From Nitrospinia bacterium (GTDB lineage: Bacteria > Nitrospinota > Nitrospinia > Nitrospinales > JAJDAT01): a stretch of DNA of 64,000 bases. The stretch is from assembly GCA_029261715.1 (NCBI GenBank), contig JAJDAT010000015.1, positions 1-64,000 of the forward strand, written 5' to 3'. Shown piece after piece: positions 20,662 to 30,753 of this stretch. Both the position numbers and the translations under genes were made by a program. The notes below the pieces were generated by a model. It had not been told where the DNA came from, ran no database searches, and saw only the letters and a list, made by a program, of their open reading frames with translations. How positions within the stretch are numbered: position 1 is the first letter of the stretch; each line of letters begins with the position of its first letter.

Positions 20662-22041
20662 TTAAGGCTTTGAGTTTTTCCAGCGGCGGACGTCTTTCAT
20701 GAACTTTTGTCGATCCATTTCGGGTCCGTCTGGAAATAACTGCGCTAGAGGTTGAGGGAATTTATTCTTCTGTGGATACATTTCAAATCGGCCCTGCTCG
20801 ACCCGATATATATTATGGAAGGTTCGGTATTGAGCCGCTACCCCTGCAAAGTCCCAACTGGTTTCACCACGAATGAATTGGTTAAATTCCGACAATCCAA
20901 TACCTTCATATAAATTGATTTTATCCATCCTACCGGAACTAAATTTCACTTCTCCGCCAAAATCGAGGGTCCATATTCTAGATTCATCGGGTCCGAATAA
21001 TTCCAGTTGATAAACAATTTTCCAGCTCTTCCAAGCTTCTACCATTTCACTTTTTACTAAGCGACCTGGCATCTGATTTTCAATAAAGTCTTCGGCGTGC
21101 TTCCACTCTTCTTCTGGACTCTTTCCATTTTTAATAAACGCTATGGGCTCGACTTTGGAAACGGGTTTAAATTCTATACTATGGCCATCGTTATCAGTAG
21201 TTTTCACAAAATCTGAAGCTTGCGGCAGGACCTGAACTTTTTCCGGTGATACTTCCACAACGTCGCCAGGAAAAAAAGTACTGCTTTCAATTTGCGGACT
21301 GAATGTCTTTAAGTCTCCCAAAAATTGTTCCTGCGTTGTGGGAAAAGACTGTTGATTTAAGAAAGCAAATTCCTCTTTGTATTTGAATCCTGCCGATCCG
21401 GGGACGACAAACCTTGGCGCTATAGCGTCCACTACTTTTATAAATGAACTGTATTCTTCGAAAGGCAATTCCACCGCTTGGTGAAAGCTAAAATTACCCT
21501 CTAAAAGCGGTAAAAATCGGGAATGCACTAAATCAACTTTTGGATACATTTGTTTGAGATACTGAATGATTTCTGGGCTGACAATCGTATCCACCTCATT
21601 CCAAATCGTGGTCTCTCCATCATGCACTAACAAACCATGTTCTGGGAAATTTGCCTGAATCAACGATGGTGTCGGGGTTAAAACGGCTCCCTTTACGCGA
21701 AAGGATTCAAAATCTTCCGAAACTCTGGGTTCTGAGTATTCCAACTCTTTCAACACTTCCAGCAAAATGGGATCATTAGGAGCGACAAGGGCAAAATCGT
21801 CTTTCAAAATGGAAGCGTTCTTCAAAAATGCAAGCGTTCGAACGTCAAAATGATCTTGATGTCTGTGGGAAATGTACAAAACATCTACTTTAGGAAACTT
21901 GTCAAAATCGATAGATCTTTGCGGACACAGGACGTTCACTTCCTCCCATAATGGATCGAAAAAAACAGGGTCGGTCAAAATAGTTACGTCAGTGGTTTGA
22001 ATCAACAAACAGGCGTGCGAAATGAGTGTCGTACGAATCAT
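20662..22041 (-). CDS. MBL-fold metallohydrolase (UlaG/L-ascorbate-lactonase-like N-terminus) with C-terminal extension
   Basis: SHACLLIQTTDVTILTDPVFFDPLWEE, YISHRHQDHFDVRTL. Confidence 0.85.
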   Translation of the reverse strand: MIRTTLISHACLLIQTTDVTILTDPVFFDPLWEEVNVLCPQRSIDFDKFPKVDVLYISHRHQDHFDVRTLAFLKNASILKDDFALVAPNDPILLEVLKELEYSEPRVSEDFESFRVKGAVLTPTPSLIQANFPEHGLLVHDGETTIWNEVDTIVSPEIIQYLKQMYPKVDLVHSRFLPLLEGNFSFHQAVELPFEEYSSFIKVVDAIAPRFVVPGSAGFKYKEEFAFLNQQSFPTTQEQFLGDLKTFSPQIESSTFFPGDVVEVSPEKVQVLPQASDFVKTTDNDGHSIEFKPVSKVEPIAFIKNGKSPEEEWKHAEDFIENQMPGRLVKSEMVEAWKSWKIVYQLELFGPDESRIWTLDFGGEVKFSSGRMDKINLYEGIGLSEFNQFIRGETSWDFAGVAAQYRTFHNIYRVEQGRFEMYPQKNKFPQPLAQLFPDGPEMDRQKFMKDVRRWKNSKP

Positions 22042-22098
22042 AGTTTATGCTTTTAAAGAAGCCTCTAAGTTAATGGAATCGTGGGATGATATCGAAGG

Positions 22099-22773
22099 TT
22101 GATAGAAATCTCAAGGATTTATAATGAATACTATAGAGCAAATCGGGATTTATCGTTGACAAGGCGAAAACAGTTGCACAAAATAGATGAAAAAAATAAC
22201 CACCTTATTGAGAAAGTAACCATGGCAGAATCTATACGTTTTGAAGAAGGGCAAATTTGCCCTGTTAGAATAAAAGGAGCTGGAGGCGGTCTCTCATTTT
22301 CGCCTAATGGCGACATGTTATTAATTGGCGCAATCGCTAGCCCTAGCGAAGCTCAGATTAAAACCTGGAGCGAACCGTGGCGCGCTAAATTGGTTGATGA
22401 ATCTGAGTTCCCTTCCATTCCAATATTTGCCATTGGAGAAGGAGAAGATTGGATTTTGGAGGCTCCATGCAATCCTGGCGTTATCGAGCAGGAAGCGCCT
22501 GGTTTTTGCGAAGCTCTTTATGCAAAAGAAGACTATAATATGGCCGCCGTTTTAGTAGATGAAGAGACGGGGATCATTAAAAAAATATCTACGGTAGAGT
22601 TAGACGAAATGTTTATTGAACGCCTTGTTATGGCCTGGAATCCTTATCGGTTTGCTGGCGGGAGTAATGGGTCAGAATACAGTCGCGCCTTTAGCGACGA
22701 AGAGTTCACTAAAAAAATCGGCGAAATTTTTAAGACCAAGTCGTCCCAAGAGCTTTGGCGCACTTCTTATTAA
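22099..22773 (+). CDS. Hypothetical protein
   Basis: Open 224-aa ORF; the true start may be internal (MAESIRFEEGQ). Confidence 0.6.
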   Translation: MIEISRIYNEYYRANRDLSLTRRKQLHKIDEKNNHLIEKVTMAESIRFEEGQICPVRIKGAGGGLSFSPNGDMLLIGAIASPSEAQIKTWSEPWRAKLVDESEFPSIPIFAIGEGEDWILEAPCNPGVIEQEAPGFCEALYAKEDYNMAAVLVDEETGIIKKISTVELDEMFIERLVMAWNPYRFAGGSNGSEYSRAFSDEEFTKKIGEIFKTKSSQELWRTSY

Positions 22774-23014
22774 AATATTTGAAAGCCTTTAGTTAGATAG
22801 CGCATTAAAATCTTTAGAACACCTCCCCTTGAGGGAAATATCATCTTCCTACCCTGCGCATGCTTACAAAATTCAATTTGGGTAAAAAATAACCGTTGAA
22901 AAATAGTTTTTTGTAAGCCCTTCTAGTCTTTTCTTTATTTTTTTGTTTTTTGCATTCAAAATTTTTGCTACCCTAAGCAAAAATTCCCCACCCAACATAA
23001 TTGAGGATCATAAA

Positions 23015-24895
23015 ATGAACACCCAAGAAAAAACCGTGTATAGAGAAGGACGGAAACTTTTTCGCGAGGGTCAGTTTTTTATGACCCATGATTTATTAAA
23101 AAATACTCTAAAAAACCTTCCAAACAGCATTCCTTTAAAACAACTCTCCGCCTTATCTTTGAATAAAATCGAAGCATACGAAGATGCAATTAATATTTTA
23201 CTTCCACTTACGAAACAAAAACATCCAAACAAAGAATCTCTAGAGGAGACTTGGGGTAATTTAGGGAGCTCTTATAAAGGCATTTGGAATCTTACCCAAA
23301 ATAAAGCCCACGCCATTCTTTCAAGAGACAATTACCTAAAGGGATTTGATGAAACAGGAAGAATATGGACAGGTACCAACTCGGCAACCATGTCTTGGGT
23401 TCTAAATGAACAAAGCAAAGCGGAAAAGCTCGCCAAAAAAGTTGTCAGCATTTTTAAAAAACAAATTGGCAACACTAAAGAAAAACAAGATCGCTATTGG
23501 GCTTTAGTAAATGGAGGAGAAGCTTACTTAATTTTAAAAAATTCAAAGGAAGCAAAACGTCATTATGACGAAGCATTCAAAATTTACAAAAAGATGCCAG
23601 GGTTTAATTTTCATTTCTTATCAACTGCAGCGCAACAAATCCAGTTACTTAAAAATCATGGCGTAGATGTAGACCAAGATATTTTAGACCAATTCAAACC
23701 TCTACAAGTTGTTTTGTTTGCAGGACACATGATAGATCGCCCAGGAGCCTCGCCTGAAAGATTTCCCACAAAAATTGAAGAATTAGTAAGACAAGAAATT
23801 AGCGCTCATTTAAAAGAAATTAATCCTCAAATAGGTTACAGCGGAGCGGCATGCGGAGCCGATATCATTTTCTTAGAAGAAATGTTGAAGCTAAAAACCG
23901 AAGTTAATATATTTCTTCCTTTCTCTCAAAAAGACTTTATCGAACAAAGTGTTGGATTTGCCGGAGGGAAGTGGATAGACCGGTTTAAAAATGTTATCGA
24001 AAAAGCTAACGCTATAAAATACGTTACTACTGAAGATTTTTTAGGAGACACACAATTATTTTCACTTGGAGGCTCTATTTTCCAAGGTTATGGGAGACTT
24101 AGAGCGCTAAGGGAAAGTTCTCAACCTGTTCTTTTATCATTATGGGACCACTCACCAGACCAAAAAGTAGGCGGCACCTCACACATAATTAATAGCTGGG
24201 CTGACAAAAAAAATCTCATCACTATCGACATTAACAAGTTACTATCTAAATTCCCAAGCAATGCCCAGGCTCCTAAAGCTAAAAAAACTATTCCCAAAAA
24301 AACCAAAGAGAAAAAAGAAAAAAGCCAACGCACAATAAAAACTCTATTATTTTCCGATATTGCCGGTTTCAGTAAATTAGAAGAGGGCAATTATCCATAC
24401 TTTGTAAAAGATTTTCTTAAAAGAATTTCCAAACAAATTAAACGATTTAAGTCCAAACTAGACTTCATCAATACTTGGGGGGACGCTATTTTTGCAGCTA
24501 TGCCAGAGGAAGAAATCCTTGAAATAACTGATTATGCATTTTGCTTATTAGATGCCGTTCAAGACACTCGCCAGCATTTCCCTAATCTTGCTCAACTAAA
24601 CATCCGTATAGCGCTTCACGTCGGACCAGTATTTGAGGAGATAGACCCAATCACCGAAAGACCAAATATTTATGGCTGTCATGTTAATAGAGCCGCTCGA
24701 CTAGAACCAGTCACTAAGCTTGGTCATATTTATGCAACCGAGCAATTTGCAGCTTTACTAACAATTAAACAATCCGAGCAAGGATCTGGGAAAAAAGCTA
24801 AACCCGCTAAATACTCCTGTCATTATGTTGGCAATCTACCTTTGGTAAAAAACTTTGGATCTCAAACGATTTATAAAATAGTAAAAAAAGCCTAA
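23015..24895 (+). CDS. TPR + SLOG-like/Rossmann + class III adenylate/guanylate cyclase fusion
   Basis: ATG at 23015 with GAGGA upstream; TPR-like region; LQVVLFAGHMID...GAACGADIIFLEEML; cyclase IKTLLFSDIAGFSKL...NTWGDAIFAAM...HVNRAARLEPV. Confidence 0.85.
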   Translation: MNTQEKTVYREGRKLFREGQFFMTHDLLKNTLKNLPNSIPLKQLSALSLNKIEAYEDAINILLPLTKQKHPNKESLEETWGNLGSSYKGIWNLTQNKAHAILSRDNYLKGFDETGRIWTGTNSATMSWVLNEQSKAEKLAKKVVSIFKKQIGNTKEKQDRYWALVNGGEAYLILKNSKEAKRHYDEAFKIYKKMPGFNFHFLSTAAQQIQLLKNHGVDVDQDILDQFKPLQVVLFAGHMIDRPGASPERFPTKIEELVRQEISAHLKEINPQIGYSGAACGADIIFLEEMLKLKTEVNIFLPFSQKDFIEQSVGFAGGKWIDRFKNVIEKANAIKYVTTEDFLGDTQLFSLGGSIFQGYGRLRALRESSQPVLLSLWDHSPDQKVGGTSHIINSWADKKNLITIDINKLLSKFPSNAQAPKAKKTIPKKTKEKKEKSQRTIKTLLFSDIAGFSKLEEGNYPYFVKDFLKRISKQIKRFKSKLDFINTWGDAIFAAMPEEEILEITDYAFCLLDAVQDTRQHFPNLAQLNIRIALHVGPVFEEIDPITERPNIYGCHVNRAARLEPVTKLGHIYATEQFAALLTIKQSEQGSGKKAKPAKYSCHYVGNLPLVKNFGSQTIYKIVKKA

Positions 24896-24942
24896 AACCA
24901 TTTTTCTAGAGGATAAAAACTCATTAACATTTTTTATCAAAC

Positions 24943-26622
24943 TTATGGTTTTATTTGGACAGTTTTCCAGGTGAGATAAGAACCAGAAAGGTTTTTAACG
25001 TTATACCCTTTCTGCGCTAAAAATCGATCGGCAAAATAAGAACGTTGACCGGTTTGGCAATAAACAATAATTTCCTTTTCTAGCGGCAACTCGCTATATC
25101 GCTCTCTAAGTTCCGGTAGTGGGATATGAATGGACTTAGGAATGTATCCCTGATCCCGTTCGTTTTTATCACGAACATCTAACAAGACAGTTTTATTCGA
25201 ATCTAGTTTATCTATTTCGTTCCACTTAGCGTTTTTAACATCATTGTGTACTACATGTTGAGCCACCATTCCCGCTAAGTTCACGGGGTCCTTAGCCGAC
25301 CCAAACGGCGGCGCATAAGCTAACTCTATATCTTCCAACTCATGGACGGTCATCCCCGCTTTTAAAGCTGTTGCAAAAACATCTATCCTTTTATCCACTC
25401 CGTCTCGTCCAACCGCTTGAGCCCCCAGTAGTTTTCCAGTTTTTGGATCGAACAGGACTTTCATAGCGATACGATGTGCGTCTGGATAGTAAGTAGCGTG
25501 AGAAGCGGGATGTAAATAAACCGAATCGTGTGGGATATTAAGTCGTCGCAAATTCTTTTCATTCGCTCCGGTACAAGCGGCGGTTAAATCAAACAACCTT
25601 AAAATAGACGTGCCCCATGTTCCTTGATATTTCATGGAAGAACCGTAGATATTTTCTGCGACGATTCGCCCTTGACGGTTGGCCGGACCTGCAAGCGGAA
25701 TTAGAGTCCATTCTTTTGTGACGCAATCTCGAACTTCGATAGCGTCTCCTATAGCCCAAATATGAGGTTTATTGGTTCTAAGGTGTGAGTCAACTTTAAT
25801 TCCTCCCTTTTCTCCTATTTCTATACCACCTGTTTCAGCCAGAGAGGTTTCCGGACGAACGCCCAACCCTAATATAACCAAATCAGCCGGTAGGCTTATA
25901 CCGTTCTTTAACTGAATAATAGAAGCGCAAGCGTGTTCATCGTCTCTTGGCGTGTCAAACCGGTTGACTGGATTTTCTAGAAAAACATCGACGCCTTGAG
26001 CTTTAAGTTCCTGATGAAGCCAAGCGGCCATTTCTGGATCAAGGGGAGCCATCAATTGATTGAGAGCTTCAAGCACAACAACATTAAAATTTCTTTTGCA
26101 AAGTTGCTCAACCATTTCCAGTCCAATAAAACCGCCTCCAACTACCACCGCATTACGAACGTGATTTTTTGAAATCCATTCATTAATAGCTTCTACATCG
26201 GGAATTCCTCGGACAGTAAAATGTCCAGGTAAATCGATTCCAGGAATAGGAGGCAATAACGGTCGAGAGCCTATTGATAAAATGAGATCGTCGTAAGTTT
26301 CCCAATATTTATCGCCAGATATTCGGTTCAATACTTGGATGCGCTTTTGTTTTGAGTCTATTTCTAAAACTTCTGACATCACGCGAACGTCTAAATTGAA
26401 TCTAGAGCGAAGTCCTTCTGGAGTTTGAACGAGCAACTCGTTTTTTTCTACAATTTCACCGCCTATGTAATAAGGCAAACCACAATTGGCAAATGAAACA
26501 TAAGGACCGCGTTCAAAAATTACAATTTCGGATTCTTCGCATAACCTGCGCGCATGCGCGGCGGCAGTGGCGCCACCCGCCACCCCGCCAACAATAAGAA
26601 CTTTTCTTTTAGACATAATCAA
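24943..26622 (-). CDS. CoA-disulfide reductase-type FAD oxidoreductase fused to rhodanese domain
   Basis: VLIVGGVAGGATAAAHARRL, YVSFANCGLPYYIGG; C-terminal rhodanese LDVRDKNERDQGYIPKSIHIPL...IVYCQTGQRSYFA. Confidence 0.93.
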   Translation of the reverse strand: MIMSKRKVLIVGGVAGGATAAAHARRLCEESEIVIFERGPYVSFANCGLPYYIGGEIVEKNELLVQTPEGLRSRFNLDVRVMSEVLEIDSKQKRIQVLNRISGDKYWETYDDLILSIGSRPLLPPIPGIDLPGHFTVRGIPDVEAINEWISKNHVRNAVVVGGGFIGLEMVEQLCKRNFNVVVLEALNQLMAPLDPEMAAWLHQELKAQGVDVFLENPVNRFDTPRDDEHACASIIQLKNGISLPADLVILGLGVRPETSLAETGGIEIGEKGGIKVDSHLRTNKPHIWAIGDAIEVRDCVTKEWTLIPLAGPANRQGRIVAENIYGSSMKYQGTWGTSILRLFDLTAACTGANEKNLRRLNIPHDSVYLHPASHATYYPDAHRIAMKVLFDPKTGKLLGAQAVGRDGVDKRIDVFATALKAGMTVHELEDIELAYAPPFGSAKDPVNLAGMVAQHVVHNDVKNAKWNEIDKLDSNKTVLLDVRDKNERDQGYIPKSIHIPLPELRERYSELPLEKEIIVYCQTGQRSYFADRFLAQKGYNVKNLSGSYLTWKTVQIKP

Positions 26623-26625
26623 TTC

Positions 26626-27651
26626 TCATTCGCCTTTAAATGTTTTCTTCAAATAAGCAATGAGATCCGCCAAGTCCTGCTCTGGAATTGTCATACCCCA
26701 GTCTGGCATATCTGGCGATTTACCCACGCTCTTTCCACCGTAGAAAATCAAGTTATATAGATAATCGTCTGGATAATCGCTTAAGGGTAACTCTGAATGC
26801 ACTGCCGGTTTGGGATCTAACCCAGCTGCGCCAGGGCCATCGCCCTTGCCTTCCGCTCCATGACACTGCGCGCAATAAGTTTTGTAAATCGGTTCTCCCC
26901 GTTTAGCTTCGGCTTTTTGAAAAGCCTCGCTGGTCCACGGTTCGTAATATTTAAAATCGTCCACGCCTAACGTCATTAAATAACCAATGATATATCGCGC
27001 ACCCAACATACTGAGATCTGCTAAATATTCACCGCTATGAGGGGTAAAATCTTGTGGGTTTTCCGCAAAGCGCGACCACCAATCTAAATTATATCGATTA
27101 CCGGCATCGTAAAGATTAAGGCTAATAGGACCGCCTATTTTTTTGCTGTCTTCTTTTATTTGATGACATCCAAAACACGAAAAGTTTTTATAAATTTCCG
27201 CTCCAAATTCTGCTTCGCGTAAAGTTAACGTCGAGAGATCGACAAAACTTTTTTTAATTCTGGAGTCGAGAAAATGCTTCTCAAAATAATCAGCCACCGC
27301 ATTCGCGTTTGTTTCCGAAAGAACAGGATGCTTAATTTGAGTTCTAGAGAGATCCCATCTATATCCATTAGGATAAAGATTTTCTTCTTTACCAGTTAGC
27401 CACCTAATTAACCAAGGACGTTGGTATTTATTACCCGCCCACATGAGATCCGGTCCCTTTAAGTTAAATTTTGATTCCGGTTTCCCTTCAAACTTATGGC
27501 AACTCACGCATTGAGTATCTAGCAACTTTTTAGTGGCAGCTTCATCAGCCGCTAAAACGGGACTAGTCAATATAGCTAATTGAAACAAAAAACTTACCAA
27601 CAATAAAAACATCCTATTCATTTTTTTCCTCCCCAAAATTCTCACCATCAT
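26626..27651 (-). CDS. Triheme c-type cytochrome
   Basis: Signal peptide; CVSCH, CFGCH, CAQCH. Confidence 0.92.
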   Translation of the reverse strand: MMVRILGRKKMNRMFLLLVSFLFQLAILTSPVLAADEAATKKLLDTQCVSCHKFEGKPESKFNLKGPDLMWAGNKYQRPWLIRWLTGKEENLYPNGYRWDLSRTQIKHPVLSETNANAVADYFEKHFLDSRIKKSFVDLSTLTLREAEFGAEIYKNFSCFGCHQIKEDSKKIGGPISLNLYDAGNRYNLDWWSRFAENPQDFTPHSGEYLADLSMLGARYIIGYLMTLGVDDFKYYEPWTSEAFQKAEAKRGEPIYKTYCAQCHGAEGKGDGPGAAGLDPKPAVHSELPLSDYPDDYLYNLIFYGGKSVGKSPDMPDWGMTIPEQDLADLIAYLKKTFKGE

Positions 27652-28046
27652 AAAGGATTAGATCTATAATCAAATTCATACATTTGGTTTTTACTTGGAC
27701 CTTGTTGTTTCGTATCTTTCCTCCTATCGATACCTTGATATTTAGAGAGGTAATTCAAGATAATATTCCGATCCTTTTTCTCTAACTCCCACATACCCTG
27801 TTCTCTTTGCATCCAATCGATTGTTTCATTCCATGCTTTTCTATCCATATGATTTTGTAAAATAATAGATTCGGAATGACAAATCGTACAATTGCCCACC
27901 ACTAACTCTTTACCAGTTCCCTCTGGCAAATTTTCAAAAGAGATTTTATCCGATTCCGCCCTGAGGGGAGAACCTAAATTCAATAAACAAGCTAGGAAAA
28001 GTAAGACAACAAAAGTTTTTTTATGATTAAGTCCAATAACTGACAT
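27648..28046 (-). CDS. Monoheme c-type cytochrome
   Basis: Signal peptide; CTICH; 4-nt overlap with the downstream cytochrome ORF. Confidence 0.9.
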   Translation of the reverse strand: MSVIGLNHKKTFVVLLFLACLLNLGSPLRAESDKISFENLPEGTGKELVVGNCTICHSESIILQNHMDRKAWNETIDWMQREQGMWELEKKDRNIILNYLSKYQGIDRRKDTKQQGPSKNQMYEFDYRSNPL

Positions 28047-28059
28047 TTTTAGCCTCTTT

Positions 28060-29367
28060 TTAGAAAGCCGTAACGGCTATACGATGCATAGCGTTATTTA
28101 AATAACCCTTAGGATTCCAACCGGGAACCACCATGGGTTGCATAACCCCTTCGCTATCGGTCGCCCTTGCCCAAACTTCGTAATAACCTTTTTTCGGCAA
28201 CTGAATACTTACCTTCCAATTTTGCCAAGCGTATTGATTAATTGGATTGTCTAATTTTGCCTTTTTCCAAGTGGCTCCAAAATCGTAAGAAACATGCACT
28301 TCTTTAACGTAACGATCGCCAGCCCAAGCATGACCTCGAATATCGAACAAGTTCCCTTGCGGAATAGAACCGCCAGTCTGTGGATTGGTTATTAGCGACT
28401 TGACAGGCATCGACTCAATAATTGCCATATCTTCCACAGAAACGTGAGAGCCTGGTTTTACTGGAAATTTTGGAACTCTATAGCTACTCATTTTTTGACC
28501 GTCATGAATCCTATCTCTAACCCAAATCTTTTTTAGCCATTTAGGAGAAGTCGAAGCAGGCCAACCAGGGGTCACTATACGTAATGGGAAACCATGTAAA
28601 TGAGGTAGAGGTTCGGAATTCATATCCCAAGCAATCAGAGTATGATCATCCAAGGCTTTTGGAATGGGCGTTCCTCTAGAAATTGAAACTTTTTCGGGAT
28701 CTCCAGAAAGGTGCAGATCGGCGCCATAGTAGCCTGTATAAACCGCAGAATCTTTTAATCCCGCCGCTTCTAAAATATCTTTCAGGCGCGCTCCCGTATA
28801 TTTTGCGCATCCAACCGCGCCAAACTTCCATTGATTTCCTTTAGCTGGAGGGTAATAGCCCGCTCTCCCATTTCCTCCGCATTCCAATTGTAAAGCGTAT
28901 GTATGGTGTTTAAATTTCTTTTTTATTTCTTCCAAATTAAGTTTCAGCGGTTTATGAACTTCTCCATCAATAGAAATAGTCCACTGGTTGGGATCGTCTT
29001 CAACTTCGGGAGGCAATCCGTTATTCCTAACAAAATGTTTTTCTTTCGGCGTAAAATCGTCGTCTAACAAATGAGCGGAAGGTTCCACGTTTACAGGGCG
29101 ATCGTTTAATACAGTTATCTCTTCTTTACCTTTTATTATTTTGTCTTGGTTCGAATCGGCTATTGCCAAAGGAATCATTCCGCTCGGCATATTCCTAAAA
29201 AAAGGGATATAAGATCCAATGGTAAGAGCCATAGCGGTTAACCCCGTTCTTTTCAAAAAACCACGCCTCGAAAAAGGTTCCGCCTTCCTACCCCAAATTT
29301 CTGCGTCCGCTTTTTCCGGATCTTTTAAATAAAGTTCCCAAAGTCCCCGCTCTTTTTTCTGGTTCAT
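28060..29367 (-). CDS. Molybdopterin-dependent sulfite oxidase/dehydrogenase family protein
   Basis: LQLECGGNGRAGYYPPAKGNQWKFGAVGCAKYTGARLKDIL, HGFPLRIVTPGWPASTSPKWLKKIWV, C-terminal Mo-co dimerisation-type domain; Tat-like SRRGFLKRTG. Confidence 0.93.
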   Translation of the reverse strand: MNQKKERGLWELYLKDPEKADAEIWGRKAEPFSRRGFLKRTGLTAMALTIGSYIPFFRNMPSGMIPLAIADSNQDKIIKGKEEITVLNDRPVNVEPSAHLLDDDFTPKEKHFVRNNGLPPEVEDDPNQWTISIDGEVHKPLKLNLEEIKKKFKHHTYALQLECGGNGRAGYYPPAKGNQWKFGAVGCAKYTGARLKDILEAAGLKDSAVYTGYYGADLHLSGDPEKVSISRGTPIPKALDDHTLIAWDMNSEPLPHLHGFPLRIVTPGWPASTSPKWLKKIWVRDRIHDGQKMSSYRVPKFPVKPGSHVSVEDMAIIESMPVKSLITNPQTGGSIPQGNLFDIRGHAWAGDRYVKEVHVSYDFGATWKKAKLDNPINQYAWQNWKVSIQLPKKGYYEVWARATDSEGVMQPMVVPGWNPKGYLNNAMHRIAVTAF

Positions 29368-29816
29368 CTCACCCCCTTAGTAAAAACTATTCAACTTTAC
29401 TTACCTTTAATAATAGATATATGACCAAGTTATTTATTTCGCCATCACAATTCTCTCTAAGACATAAGAATTGTATGAAAACGAAGCCATTTCTAAAATC
29501 GTCAAAATAGCGAAACTTTTGAAATAAAAACCCGATTATTTTTGTAGGAGAGTTACTACAATTAATCCTACGCAATCAATCAACCATTACCCAAACCGAC
29601 TCTTCATACTCAATAAAAAAAAGAGATACCTCAAATTAGAAATTAAGATACCTCCCTTGAGTTTTTTTCACTAAAGGTTGCTGATAGGCATTATCAATAA
29701 CCGATTTATAATAACTTAAATTTCAATAACTTAAAAAAAATAGTAGTTTTCGCTATCCCTTAGCAATATATTTTACTAGAGGGGTACGACTAGAGTTATT
29801 TACTAACCTAAAAACT

Positions 29817-30317
29817 TTGGATAAGGGGATACCAATGAAACGAAAATTAATATTAATAGTTTTATTATTAGCGGTTTTTGTATTTCCACTAGGCGGGATA
29901 AATTTGGTAAACGCGGAAGTAGTCACACCAGGGCTGATCAAATGTAATCAGGACGCCCAACAAATGAGAGACCTCATGTCGGCAACTTGTAAATATGCTA
30001 ATAGTTTTTACGATGAAGTAGAAGATATGGTTTTTCCATACCAGCAAATCCAAATTAATATGCAAATAAAGTCCGCGAACTTAATCGATTACGCTTGTGA
30101 TGAAAGCTTTAAAGAAACTAGTACATTGGATGTTTGTACGGGGTATTGGAATGAGATGTGTAAAGGCGCCCGCGAATTAGAAATGCAAAGTAATGAAACA
30201 GACGGCGTTCTAATAGATCGAATTAGCACAATCAACGCAGGCGAAAGCAAAAAAGAAAAAAGAAAGGATTTTGAAGAAAAAATACAAAAGATTAAGAATA
30301 TGTCTTGTAGTCAGTAA
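29817..30317 (+). CDS. Hypothetical secreted Cys-containing protein
   Basis: Likely start ATG 29835; signal peptide MKRKLILIVLLLAVFVFPLGGINLVNA; remaining sequence unrecognised. Confidence 0.7.
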   Translation: MDKGIPMKRKLILIVLLLAVFVFPLGGINLVNAEVVTPGLIKCNQDAQQMRDLMSATCKYANSFYDEVEDMVFPYQQIQINMQIKSANLIDYACDESFKETSTLDVCTGYWNEMCKGARELEMQSNETDGVLIDRISTINAGESKKEKRKDFEEKIQKIKNMSCSQ

Positions 30318-30753
30318 TATTTTTCTTCTTTTTATAGAACTCAAAAACATAGGAAACATGTATATCCATTGCGGATATATCAATAGGTCATAGGTGTTTC
30401 AAATTATCAAGGTTTTATCAAGCTTGGGGTAAACTAACTGGCAGAAAAACTATAACTTATTAATTTGATTGGCGAGGCGCTTCTAGGTTGCAATAAGGAC
30501 CTATTGAGTAAGAGTCAGAGGCGGCACATTTTAGTAACTATTTGATATTGAGGCAGTTTCCTTAATCTATTAATTTTTCAATGAGTTAAGAGTATTCCAT
30601 AAATCCCATTGAGTCCATTAATTCTGCTAGGAGAGGAAATTTCTATCAAGGTTTTATCAAGGTCGGGTTTGCAAGGAGCAACTGATTATTTATCAGTAGA
30701 TCTTTCTATTTACTTTGAAGACGTTTTTCAATCAAATTAAGAATTTACAGATT

